From NCBI GenBank assembly GCA_035438805.1, contig DAORJA010000013.1, positions 1-19,259 of the forward strand: a stretch of DNA of 19,259 nt. Reading direction: 5' to 3'. Below are positions 7,541 through 14,155 of the stretch, piece by piece (position 1 is the first letter of the stretch; the number at the start of each line of letters is the position of its first letter). Below the pieces are notes generated by a model. The model was given only the letters and a program-made list of their open reading frames with translations, was not told where the DNA came from and did no database searches. The DNA comes from UBA922 sp035438805 (GTDB lineage Bacteria; Patescibacteriota; Patescibacteriia; Magasanikbacterales; UBA922). The position numbers and the translations under genes were made by a program.

Positions 7541-8689
7541 ATGAGGAAGAAAAATCAACATTATATTCCACAATTTATCCTAGATGGCTTTTTGAACGCT
7601 GACGACCAAGTGATCGAGCTGTTTATACCAAAGGAAGCGATTTACCCTACAAGTCCGGCTAATGCCATGACCGAAAACCATACATATGAACATCCAGATA
7701 TTCAGGAAAACAGTATAGAAGATTTATTAAGCCGTATTGAAGATGTAACTGCGCCTACGGTAAAAAGACTAAGAGAAAATGCTGAGGCGGTTGATAAAGG
7801 GACGATGAATATTACAGATCTTAAGAAAAGAGCTGAAAGTCTATATAAATTTTACATTCTCTCGTACTATCGTAGTGGCGCACTCCTCGCTGAATCTTCT
7901 ATGTTCAAAAAGGAAGACAAGATACCTCTCCTCACGCAGAAAATATTTGATTCGAGATACATTGATGCGCTTGCAGAAACAATGAAGCGTGGATATAATT
8001 TTACGGTCTTAAAAAGTAATGGTGATTTTTTATTAAGTGATCAGTGCGTATCAACTGTCGCTCTTCAGGTTAAAAGCCGCTTCCATGATGTAAGTAACAG
8101 GAATATTGGTCTTCAAGAAACGTTAGTACTCATACCAATTTCTTCTAGTCACTATATTGCTTTATGGAATTCAAAGAATGGATTTGGAGTAAAACCAAAT
8201 ACTGTTCATGAAGTAGATGAAAAACTTTTACATCTCATAAATCGAGCTATAATCAATAATTCTTATGTTAAGTGCGTAGCTCAAAAGACAGAACGATTGC
8301 AAGAAGTTGTAGGTGCGTTTAATCAACAATACCCATCGCAAATATTTGCGGGAGGAAATCCGGATGGATTTTCAATGGGTGCTGTAGTAAAAAAGGAAGT
8401 ATTTCTCACTGATACAGAGACTAAGACTGATGATTTGTTGCATTATGCACTTTTTGAAAGATACAAAAAGGTAGAGGTTAATAAGCCTTGTCCGTGTGGT
8501 AGTGAGAAGAAGTATAAGAAGTGTCACAGAGATGCGTATGAACGTACAAAATCAGTTGCCCAGACGTTCACGGGTCGCTATCCATTTGGCGAATGGAGAT
8601 CTTTCATTATTCCAGGCGTGCCAGTTATTGAATATCCAATAGATAGGTGGGCAGGGTTTGCGAAGGATAAAGAAAAAAGCCAGGATTAA
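7541..8689 (+). CDS. DUF4238-like protein with C-terminal SEC-C zinc motif
   Basis: The 382-residue product begins MRKKNQHYIPQFILDGF, the HYIPQF signature of the DUF4238 family. It ends with PCPCGSEKKYKKCH (about 315-328), a SEC-C metal-binding motif of the kind found at the SecA C-terminus and in many accessory proteins. The middle (about 40-300) has no motif I recognise. The molecular function of DUF4238 is not established. I chose ATG 7541 rather than an upstream in-frame ATG at 7520, because HYIPQF is normally at the extreme N-terminus and the -10 element overlaps the upstream start. It is transcribed divergently from the recombinase and ends inside a strong terminator. The position beside an integrase suggests accessory cargo. 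Confidence 0.75.
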   Translation: MRKKNQHYIPQFILDGFLNADDQVIELFIPKEAIYPTSPANAMTENHTYEHPDIQENSIEDLLSRIEDVTAPTVKRLRENAEAVDKGTMNITDLKKRAESLYKFYILSYYRSGALLAESSMFKKEDKIPLLTQKIFDSRYIDALAETMKRGYNFTVLKSNGDFLLSDQCVSTVALQVKSRFHDVSNRNIGLQETLVLIPISSSHYIALWNSKNGFGVKPNTVHEVDEKLLHLINRAIINNSYVKCVAQKTERLQEVVGAFNQQYPSQIFAGGNPDGFSMGAVVKKEVFLTDTETKTDDLLHYALFERYKKVEVNKPCPCGSEKKYKKCHRDAYERTKSVAQTFTGRYPFGEWRSFIIPGVPVIEYPIDRWAGFAKDKEKSQD

Positions 8690-8702
8690 ATCTTGGCTTT
8701 TT
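8674..8702. terminator. Bidirectional terminator
   Basis: AAAAAGCCAGGAT and ATCTTGGCTTTTT pair over 13 bp (one G-T) around TAA. The hairpin overlaps the stop codon of the DUF4238 gene (8687-8689). A/T tracts on both sides let it serve the + gene and the converging DUF4352 gene that ends at 8722. Confidence 0.85.
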
Positions 8703-8721
8703 ATGTCGCTCTTAAGTAGTA

Positions 8722-9342
8722 TTATCTTAAGTTTATACGGTACGCCTCGTCTGTCCCAGCTTTAGATGCTCCAATGTACATTCCTGTTGAATCTAGAGGT
8801 ACTTCGTACACATATACACCTTGTTTTGGAATACCTGGTGCAAAATCTGCCACATCAAGATAGTTATCGATATTTCCAATAGTTTCGCTATACGTCGTGA
8901 ACTTTCGTCCCTGACTATCAAAGAGCGGGAATGGTTCAGAACCAAATGATATGCTCGAGTTGGTTAAATTAGTTACCGTCATAGTTATCACCACAAACTT
9001 TGCTCCGTTCGCAGCTACCTTCATTGAACCGTAACTATTTGAGATATCTTCCTGTTCTTTGAATTTGTTAACTTGAATTTTTACTGTACGCAACGTAACT
9101 TCATCTCCTACAGCTTTATCAATAAATTTTTCCTCCTCAGGAGCTTTTTTAGTTTCTTCATCAGAAGCAGTAGTGGTTCCTCCAGTAAATAAAGCACCGA
9201 TTTCTTTTTCCGCCTTATTAATGACTGATCGTATCTGATACGCCTTATATTCCATTCCCGCAAAGAATCCAATGGCTAGAATAATAATAACGATTATTGA
9301 CTTGCCAGTAGGAGTCTTAAAAAACGTTCGTTTCTCATCCAT
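8722..9342 (-). CDS. Membrane-anchored DUF4352 protein
   Basis: The 206-residue protein has a short basic N-terminus, one hydrophobic helix (about 14-30), a polar linker rich in Glu, Lys and Thr (about 50-75) and a C-terminal beta-rich domain. That domain contains VVITMTVTNLTNSSISFG (about 117-134), PLFDSQGRKF (about 139-148), FAPGIPKQGVYVYEVPLD (167-184). This is the DUF4352 (telokin-like, immunoglobulin-like) pattern, found in secreted or lipoprotein-like surface proteins. The domain should sit outside the membrane. I chose ATG 9342 (MDEKRTFFKTP); the upstream in-frame extension runs through the structured RNA. There is no Shine-Dalgarno. The gene starts 50 bases after the RNA 1 terminator in the same direction, so read-through could control it. 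Function unknown. Confidence 0.8.
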   Translation of the reverse strand: MDEKRTFFKTPTGKSIIVIIILAIGFFAGMEYKAYQIRSVINKAEKEIGALFTGGTTTASDEETKKAPEEEKFIDKAVGDEVTLRTVKIQVNKFKEQEDISNSYGSMKVAANGAKFVVITMTVTNLTNSSISFGSEPFPLFDSQGRKFTTYSETIGNIDNYLDVADFAPGIPKQGVYVYEVPLDSTGMYIGASKAGTDEAYRINLR

Positions 9343-9391
9343 AGAATTAGTTATATTAAAATGAGTATATTTTCGACCTTTGGGTGTGTAT

Positions 9392-9424
9392 AAAAACAAA
9401 AAAGGACAGCCGAACCTGCTGCCC
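9392..9424 (-). terminator. Intrinsic terminator of RNA 1
   Basis: On the minus strand GGGCAGC, a 7-nt loop and GCTGTCC (plus-strand 9418-9424 and 9404-9410) form a 7-bp stem with one G-U. It is followed by TTTTTTGTTTTT (plus-strand A-rich 9392-9403). Its 5' arm is the same sequence that closes P1a of RNA 1, so the two structures exclude each other. Confidence 0.85.
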
Positions 9425-9540
9425 ACATTAACTGAATCCCAAAAGGACTCAATTGTGGAGGTACGACTGTCCATCTCTAGGCACAATTGGCCAGTTAGAC
9501 AGTCGTCCATTTTGGTTAAAATTCAGTTAATATAGGCAGC
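9392..9540 (-). ncRNA. RNA 1: pseudoknotted structured RNA with its own promoter and terminator
   Basis: Read on the minus strand, the pairings are nested. P1a is GGCAGC (9535-9540) with GCTGCC (9418-9423). P1b is ATTCAGTTAA (9521-9530) with TTAACTGAAT (9428-9437). P2 is GTCC-A-TTTTGG (9505-9515) with CCAAAAGGAC (9439-9448). P3 is GACAGTCGT (9498-9506) with ACGACTGTC (9463-9471). CACAATTG (9482-9489), inside the P3 loop, pairs with CAATTGTG (9450-9457), outside P3 but inside P2, making an H-type pseudoknot. A promoter points to a start at about 9540, exactly at P1, and an intrinsic terminator ends it near 9392. I do not recognise it as any known RNA class. It lies between the large terminase and the DUF4352 gene. 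It could be a stand-alone RNA or a leader attenuator. Confidence 0.75.
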
Positions 9541-9546
9541 ACAAAA

Positions 9547-9575
9547 AGTGTACTATAAAGAGCATGGTCGGTCAA
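9547..9575 (-). promoter_or_regulatory. Promoter of RNA 1
   Basis: On the minus strand TTGACC (9575-9570), a 17-base spacer and TACACT (9552-9547) match 5/6 and 4/6 of the sigma-70 consensus. The predicted start, about 7 bases downstream at 9540, is the first base of the P1 stem, which supports both calls. Confidence 0.65.
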
Positions 9576-9617
9576 TCCATATTTTGTTCCAGGTTTACTG
9601 ATGACGCATGCTCTTTA
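9556..9617 (-). terminator. Inverted repeat downstream of the terminase operon
   Basis: TAAAGAGCATG (9556-9566) and CATGCTCTTTA (9607-9617) are perfect 11-bp inverted copies separated by 40 bases. The minus-strand side is followed by TAGTACACTTTTT. It begins 27 bases after the large terminase stop and could end that operon. The -35 of the RNA 1 promoter lies within its loop. Confidence 0.5.
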
Positions 9618-9643
9618 GTAAGTCCAGGTAAGTTGTTGATAAC

Positions 9644-11080
9644 TTAAATTCGATCAGGTTTCTCCACAAAGCCCGGAAACACTCTCCGTTGATTCATAGC
9701 CTCATTCACGAGGATCACAAACGCATCCATAAGATCGTCGTGTTTTTCCACTCCAAACCCGACAATTTGGGCAATAAGTGTCTCGCATCCTTTCTCAGGG
9801 AAGAGGATATTGCCGTTCTTGATGAAGTTTGAGATGTAGGCTAATCGTGTTCGTTTATCTAAGCCACGGGTCTGAACACCTCGAGCAAAGTACCATTCTT
9901 TGCTTAATTGCTGATGCAATGAAGTTTGGTATGCCACTTCTTCAATCAAGAGTTCGTTTCTTTTACCGGTACCCGCTACTAATTTTGCTTTCTCAAGGGT
10001 TTCTGGGAAATCCATCCGTTCATTAATGGGATACGGATGGATGTAGAGAAATAATTCGTTACCTCGTCGATACAGAGTACCCGTAACCATCGCGGTAAAG
10101 TCAGCAGTATCTCGTTTTGAAATTGCTAAATCAATGCCGGTTTTTGTCCATACGGCATACATGTTCGTAGGAAGAGTATCATAATACTGAATCCATTCAT
10201 GATACACTACTTGCCCATCGCTCGGGAGTATCTTTAGTAAGAATTCTCGATGCCAACTAAGATCATTACCGAATTTTTTTCGCTCGATCTCTACGTCTTG
10301 CATAGTTGGAAATTTACCTGGCCATAAAATTGTATCTTCATCGGTTACGAGGGGATATTCTCGGTATATACCGGTAAGCACGCCTGATTCAATCTCTTGT
10401 TGCAGTCTTTTTAAAACTGAATCCTCATGCAATAGATTTCCTACAATAATGGTCTTGAGATTCTTGTCTCCTGAAGGAAGCACATCACCCTTGAACCAGT
10501 CGTATGTTTTATTTCTACTCTCAAGCGTTCGTACGGAGTCTAAGTCTTCAATATCGTCAGCAATAATAAGGTCAGGGCGATACTCCAAGTATCGGATACC
10601 ACGAATACTTTGTTCGACTGACGCTGCAATAATTTTTGCCCGGTATTTAGGAATGACAATCGCTGATCGACCCCATTCATCAGGAGGTTCTTCTTTGAAT
10701 GGTCCTAAATCTTTCCGTAGTAACTCATTTTGTTCCAGTTCATATTTAATGTTTGCTAGATGTTGTCGTGCCTGGGTTTGCGTTTGGCTCAAGATAACCA
10801 CAAAGTGCTTTTTCTGCACCCCAAGAATCGCCCAGAGTGGATAGGCAGTCGTAATAATCGTAGATTTTGCCGAGCCTCTGAATGCAACAATAACCGAGAG
10901 TCGGGTACGCAGGTCTTCTGCAATACGAAAGATCTCCCGCTGGAACGGAGCAGTTTCGTATTTGATATACGCATGAAAGTAAATTGAGAAAAACCATTCA
11001 AAATTTTTGGTAACAACCGCACGTCGAACATCTGGGTCTTTCAGTACTTTCTCAACGAGTTTTTGGAGGTTTTGCCTCAT
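9644..11080 (-). CDS. terL: Phage terminase large subunit (packaging ATPase and nuclease)
   Basis: The 478-residue protein is the motor that cuts concatemeric phage DNA and pumps it into proheads. The N-terminal ATPase has a Walker A-like FRGSAKST (67-74), SIRGIRY (158-164), Walker B LIIADDIED (171-179) and coupling motif IVGNLLHED (212-220). The C-terminal RNase H-like nuclease has its acidic residues in GIDLAISKRDTADFTA (D317), LLIEEVAYQ (E380/E381) and HDDLMDAF (447-454). All key motifs are present and the length is typical, so it appears intact rather than decayed. Its start overlaps the small terminase gene by 29 bases, which indicates translational coupling. No structural genes follow; RNA 1 and a DUF4352 gene do. 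Confidence 0.93.
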   Translation of the reverse strand: MRQNLQKLVEKVLKDPDVRRAVVTKNFEWFFSIYFHAYIKYETAPFQREIFRIAEDLRTRLSVIVAFRGSAKSTIITTAYPLWAILGVQKKHFVVILSQTQTQARQHLANIKYELEQNELLRKDLGPFKEEPPDEWGRSAIVIPKYRAKIIAASVEQSIRGIRYLEYRPDLIIADDIEDLDSVRTLESRNKTYDWFKGDVLPSGDKNLKTIIVGNLLHEDSVLKRLQQEIESGVLTGIYREYPLVTDEDTILWPGKFPTMQDVEIERKKFGNDLSWHREFLLKILPSDGQVVYHEWIQYYDTLPTNMYAVWTKTGIDLAISKRDTADFTAMVTGTLYRRGNELFLYIHPYPINERMDFPETLEKAKLVAGTGKRNELLIEEVAYQTSLHQQLSKEWYFARGVQTRGLDKRTRLAYISNFIKNGNILFPEKGCETLIAQIVGFGVEKHDDLMDAFVILVNEAMNQRRVFPGFVEKPDRI

Positions 11081-11483
11081 AGGTGTTAAGGCTAGATAAC
11101 TTAAGCGCTTGTCTCACAATTGCTTTCTGTTCTTTGGTGAGTGGTACATCCGTATGATTCACCGTGCCAGATAATTCAAGTTTATTCGCAAATCGAGGTG
11201 AGTGGTTGGTAAGCCATAGTCTGATTGCTTCAAACTTCTTTTCACCGATGAGTGCAATCAGATTGGATTCAGCAACATCGGTTATAAACTCTCGACCACG
11301 TTGTTGTGCTTCCTCTACATCCTGAGCAAACTGTTTGCTTGCTTTTCTCCAGCGATAGAAGGTTGCGCGTGCAATACCAACTTTTTGGCACGCAACCTCG
11401 ATCGTTGGCGTCCGAGTAAGTTGCTCAAGGAGTGCTTGCTTTTCTCGTGCTTGGCGTCGAGCGATTGATGAAGATGGTTTCAT
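11052..11483 (-). CDS. terS: Phage terminase small subunit-like HTH protein
   Basis: The 143-residue protein has a helix-turn-helix near residues 28-50 (IEVACQKVGIARATFYRWRK). This is the DNA-recognition domain of many terminase small subunits, which bind the pac or cos site and present DNA to the large subunit. The middle helices (about 55-95) would mediate oligomerisation. It overlaps the large terminase gene by 29 bases and the upstream methyltransferase gene by 4 bases (ATGA type), so the three are clearly one operon. The identification rests on the HTH plus position; a transposase-type or regulatory HTH protein is less likely given the overlap. Confidence 0.82.
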   Translation of the reverse strand: MKPSSSIARRQAREKQALLEQLTRTPTIEVACQKVGIARATFYRWRKASKQFAQDVEEAQQRGREFITDVAESNLIALIGEKKFEAIRLWLTNHSPRFANKLELSGTVNHTDVPLTKEQKAIVRQALKLSSLNTYEAKPPKTR

Positions 11484-12751
11484 ATCTTTTGTACATTAAG
11501 ATTAGTCAATGCTTTGAATCTGTTTATTATGAGCTGACAAAATACGGGTTCAAGCTCACAGAGATACGCGGTTCGTTTAAGCTGTTCACATGCTGAAAGA
11601 ATACTTCCTGATCCAGCAGTCAGATCGAGTACAATGTCTCCTGGCTTACTACAACGACGTAGAGCCTTTTCATGCAGAGTAGGGGGCTTCTGAGTGGGAT
11701 GTGAATATTGATTACCAGGCAGTCGTTTAATGAGCCAAATGTTCAGTTGATCCAATATGTCTTCAGTCAGTTGATTACCTGTTCCCATTTCTTTGTTCTG
11801 AATCTCATTGTAGCTAGTTACACCTTTCGCGAGAAACGGTCTTCCTCGGGTTCCGTATACTGCAAACTCAGTTACCTTGTTAAATGCGACGTTCGGTGTG
11901 GGAGACGCATTATCCTTGATCCAGATACATAAGCGTTTTGAATCGAGTCCGAGTTCTTTGTACAGTTCTTGGAATAACCAGACATACCGCTCATCACACC
12001 AGAAGAATGCATGACAATCTGGTTTCGCTACAGCTAATGCATTCTCCATAATGGTTTTAACGAATACCCGGTACTCCTCATCTGACTTATTATCTTTTGT
12101 TGATCCTCCATAGCTGCTCCGATTCCCAACACCTTTGTCATAGCTTAGGTTTATGTTATATGGGGTGTCGGTGTTAATAAGATCAACGTGGGCATTACCT
12201 ATAAGTCTTTTGACTACACTGAGATCAAGTGAACTGCCACAAATCAGCCGATGTCTGCCTAATGCAAACATGTCTCCGGGTTTAATCTTTGTATTCTGTG
12301 CCTTCTTCAATTCTTTCTCTTCATTGAATTCATCATCGTGAATGGTTAGGTTACTATCAAAGATAGTTGCAAGGTCGACCGCATCAAATCCAGCAATGAG
12401 GATTTCCTGTAAATCAAAGTCAGACGCAAGCTTCTCCCAATCCCAGGAACCACCTGAGCGATTGGAAGTTAAGAGATAATCTCGAAATTCTTCTTCAGAG
12501 AGTTTTCGACTAGGGACACGTACTTCGATTTCTTCATCTCCACGTCCCAAGAGTTGCAATACTTTTATTCTTTGATGACCAGCAAGAATCTTGCCATCCA
12601 GATCAATTGCGGGAATTTCTACGAGATTGAACTTTGTGAGACTGCGTTTCAAACCTTTGAGTTGTGTGTCACTCAAGGTCCGAGGATTCTGTTCGTAAGG
12701 TATAAGGTCATTAACCGTACGCTTTTCTGTGTGCCACGTAAGTTGAGACAT
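11480..12751 (-). CDS. ParB-like nuclease domain fused to DNA N4/N6 methyltransferase
   Basis: The 423-residue protein has an N-terminal ParB/Srx-like domain (about 11-90) with QNPR (21-24) and the GHQR box (58-61). A DNA methyltransferase of the beta class follows: catalytic motif IV at 195-198, then HPTQKP (351-356), then the AdoMet-binding motif I LDLTAGSGS (375-383). Such fusions are common in phages and mobile elements, where they modify phage DNA or assist packaging and regulation. Motif IV reads DTPY instead of the usual DPPY; the codon is ACC where CCC would give proline. I prefer ATG 12751 (MSQLTWH); an in-frame GTG at 12775 lies inside the upstream terminator hairpin. The end overlaps the small terminase start by 4 bases. 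Confidence 0.88.
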   Translation of the reverse strand: MSQLTWHTEKRTVNDLIPYEQNPRTLSDTQLKGLKRSLTKFNLVEIPAIDLDGKILAGHQRIKVLQLLGRGDEEIEVRVPSRKLSEEEFRDYLLTSNRSGGSWDWEKLASDFDLQEILIAGFDAVDLATIFDSNLTIHDDEFNEEKELKKAQNTKIKPGDMFALGRHRLICGSSLDLSVVKRLIGNAHVDLINTDTPYNINLSYDKGVGNRSSYGGSTKDNKSDEEYRVFVKTIMENALAVAKPDCHAFFWCDERYVWLFQELYKELGLDSKRLCIWIKDNASPTPNVAFNKVTEFAVYGTRGRPFLAKGVTSYNEIQNKEMGTGNQLTEDILDQLNIWLIKRLPGNQYSHPTQKPPTLHEKALRRCSKPGDIVLDLTAGSGSILSACEQLKRTAYLCELEPVFCQLIINRFKALTNLNVQKI

Positions 12752-12763
12752 ACTAATGGGATT

Positions 12764-12803
12764 AAAAATAAACACCAGATTTCGAAAGTGAAACCTGGTG
12801 TTT
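12764..12803 (-). terminator. Intrinsic terminator of RNA 2
   Basis: On the minus strand AAACACCAG, one mismatch and TTTC pair with GAAA and CTGGTGTTT (plus-strand arms 12790-12803 and 12770-12783) around a 6-nt loop. ATTTTTAA follows on the minus strand. It lies only 13 bases before the methyltransferase ATG, so transcription of that operon would need read-through. Confidence 0.75.
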
Positions 12804-13000
12804 GATACAAAAATCGTCGATCAAAGAAACCAAGTTTTCACTTGTATTTCCTCGATCCACGATTCTAATTGGGCTATCCCTGTGCACTATGGCAGGATAG
12901 AATAATCAGTTGTTACGCAGACCTATTTGGTACACCGTCTTCTGTTTTTTTGGTCACAGACCCAAAAGAGTAGGAATACCAGCCTCGAAAGGCTAAGGTT
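12764..13000 (-). ncRNA. RNA 2: candidate structured RNA upstream of the terminase operon
   Basis: This gene-free stretch is full of minus-strand RNA structure. AGCCT-TTCG-AGGCT (12981-12994) is a hairpin with a UUCG tetraloop. GGTC/GACC extends with AAAA/TTTT around 12948-12966. CTATCCTG/CAG-GGATAG lies at 12874-12900. A long stem spans 12812-12864: AATCGT/ACGATT, GATC/GATC, GAAA/TTTC and CAAGT/ACTTG around a GAAA tetraloop. The terminator at 12764-12803 ends it. Stable tetraloops appear only when read on the minus strand. The 5' end is uncertain; a poor -10 (TATATC, 13006-13001) has no clear -35. Not recognised as a known class. Alternatively it is a packaging (pac/cos-like) DNA site or a long leader. 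Confidence 0.5.
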
Positions 13001-13029
13001 GATATAAAGAACAGTAAAAATAATATACT
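12999..13029 (+). promoter_or_regulatory. Possible promoter of the gene at 13106
   Basis: TTGATA (12999-13004) and TATACT (13024-13029) are 19 bases apart, slightly long. The start would be near 13036, about 70 bases before the chosen ATG, and upstream of the TTGTAC/GTACAA palindrome. Confidence 0.35.
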
Positions 13030-13043
13030 ATATTACTCTAAAT

Positions 13044-13056
13044 TTGTACAGTACAA
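13044..13056. promoter_or_regulatory. Operator-like palindrome TTGTAC-A-GTACAA
   Basis: Perfect 6-bp arms around one base lie between the candidate promoter (TATACT, 13024-13029) and the start of the next gene. This is a suitable position for a dimeric repressor. The cognate protein is unknown. Confidence 0.35.
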
Positions 13057-13105
13057 GTAAAAAATGATAAACTGTGTACATAGAAATTATCTTACTTCAT
13101 CGTAT

Positions 13106-14083
13106 ATGTCGCGCCCAGTAAATTTTATTTACAAACTCGATGGCACGGATATAGATAGTGGTGTTAATGTATTTGAGCTAGCACCCATTTTGTTGTCTTT
13201 AGGAGAGTTGATTAAAGAATCAAATAAGATTCTCAATCCTCAGGGCAGAGATATCGCGGTTAATGTAAAACCTTTTGAAAAAGGTTCTTTTATCGTTGAT
13301 ATTCTTCTTTTTGCTCCGAACAATTTTCAACATCTAATTGATTTGGTAAACAATGATCACGTCAAGGAAATTAAGGAAATATTGGAGTGGATAGGTATCA
13401 TAGGTGGTGGGACTGTTGCCACAGGAAAAGGATTGTTTTGGCTTATTAGAAAATTAAATGGTAAACCAAAAACTGTTGAGCAGGTGAAACCAAATGAGGT
13501 TAGGTATACGAGTACGAGTGGAAACACTTATACTGTTGATGTTAAAGTACACTTACTTTTTTCTAATCCAAACATACAAAATTTTGTTTATAATGCTTAC
13601 GGTAAGCCATTAGAGAGTGAAAAAATTGATAGTGTTGAGTCTTATGTTAAGGAAGAAAAAGAGGAAACAAAAGTTGTATTTGAAAAAGACGTATTAGAAA
13701 GTATTAAAAATTATTCAGAAGCACAACTTCCGTCCCTCGCTGTTGAAGAAGAGATATCAGCGAGTATGGAAGTATTTGTAAGTCCTAAGAGGGGAAGCTT
13801 TGATGCGGACCCAAGACAATGGTCATTTAGGCTTGGTGCTGGAGAACAGATAATAAAAGCAACTATTAAAGATGAGGACTTTTTGGCGAAGTATAAGAGT
13901 AATCAGATTAGATTGCATTTTACCGACGTACTTAAGGTGAAATTGGTCCAAAAATTAAAAAAGAAAGATGGTACGATTGACTTAGAGTCTGGCATAAATG
14001 AAATAGAAAAAGTCTTGGAATATCACCCAGCACAAGTGATTGAACAAATGCAGTTAAAACCCCCTTCCTTAAAACCTGAATAA
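13106..14083 (+). CDS. Conserved-looking protein of unknown function
   Basis: I do not recognise the family. From ATG 13106 (MSRPVNFIYKLDGTDIDSGVNVFELAPILLSLGELI) the product has 325 residues. The N-terminal part looks alpha/beta. A glycine-rich hydrophobic stretch, WIGIIGGGTVATGKGLFWLI (about 95-114), could be a short membrane-associated helix. The rest is charged, with beta-strand-like segments, ending in a helical tail. An in-frame ATG at 13064 would add 14 residues; I prefer the inner start because the added residues look unrelated to the fold. No Shine-Dalgarno at either. It is followed by a perfect palindrome and then by another orphan gene on the same strand. Accessory or defence role is only suggested by location. 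Confidence 0.6.
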   Translation: MSRPVNFIYKLDGTDIDSGVNVFELAPILLSLGELIKESNKILNPQGRDIAVNVKPFEKGSFIVDILLFAPNNFQHLIDLVNNDHVKEIKEILEWIGIIGGGTVATGKGLFWLIRKLNGKPKTVEQVKPNEVRYTSTSGNTYTVDVKVHLLFSNPNIQNFVYNAYGKPLESEKIDSVESYVKEEKEETKVVFEKDVLESIKNYSEAQLPSLAVEEEISASMEVFVSPKRGSFDADPRQWSFRLGAGEQIIKATIKDEDFLAKYKSNQIRLHFTDVLKVKLVQKLKKKDGTIDLESGINEIEKVLEYHPAQVIEQMQLKPPSLKPE

Positions 14084-14104
14084 CACATACCCTAGGGTAT
14101 GTGT
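14083..14104. promoter_or_regulatory. Perfect 22-nt palindrome overlapping the -35 region of the next gene
   Basis: ACACATACCCT and AGGGTATGTGT are exact inverted copies with no spacer. The element starts at the stop codon of the upstream gene and lies directly before TG-C-TATAAT. It could be a repressor operator or a terminator stem; no T tract follows. Confidence 0.5.
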
Positions 14105-14106
14105 AT

Positions 14107-14115
14107 TGCTATAAT
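14107..14115 (+). promoter_or_regulatory. Perfect extended -10 promoter element
   Basis: TG-C-TATAAT is a full consensus extended -10. The expected start is near 14122, giving a 34-base leader before ATG 14156 with no Shine-Dalgarno. The -35 position falls within the 22-nt palindrome. Confidence 0.65.
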
Positions 14116-14155
14116 CGTCTTTTCATGTATACAGTAGGTATATATCCTTAAATAT

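Larger units (their letters stand above)
9392..13000 (-). mobile_element. Candidate phage DNA-packaging cassette flanked by two structured RNAs
   Basis: A ParB-methyltransferase fusion, small terminase and large terminase form one overlapping minus-strand operon. Structured RNA 2 lies directly upstream and structured RNA 1 directly downstream, both in the same orientation. No portal, capsid, head-maturation or tail gene is present in the window. It may be a prophage edge, remnant or satellite-like element. A serine recombinase at 6127-7422 could belong to it, but no paired att sites were found. Confidence 0.45.

Noticed and set aside
9343..9510. Extended start for the DUF4352 protein upstream of 9342
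   Set aside because: The extra residues are the translation of the RNA 1 helices, lack protein-like character and pass through the terminator.
9392..9540. tmRNA, SRP RNA, 6S RNA or a CRISPR/TnpB-type guide RNA for RNA 1
   Set aside because: No tRNA-like end, no SRP GGAA/GNRA domain, and the pseudoknot is not a 6S feature; no Cas, IscB or TnpB gene is present.
12764..13000. Short matches to RNase P RNA motifs (GAGGAAA, CCAAATAGG, ACAGAA) in RNA 2
   Set aside because: The motifs are in the wrong order, the flanking universally conserved bases are missing and the fold does not correspond.
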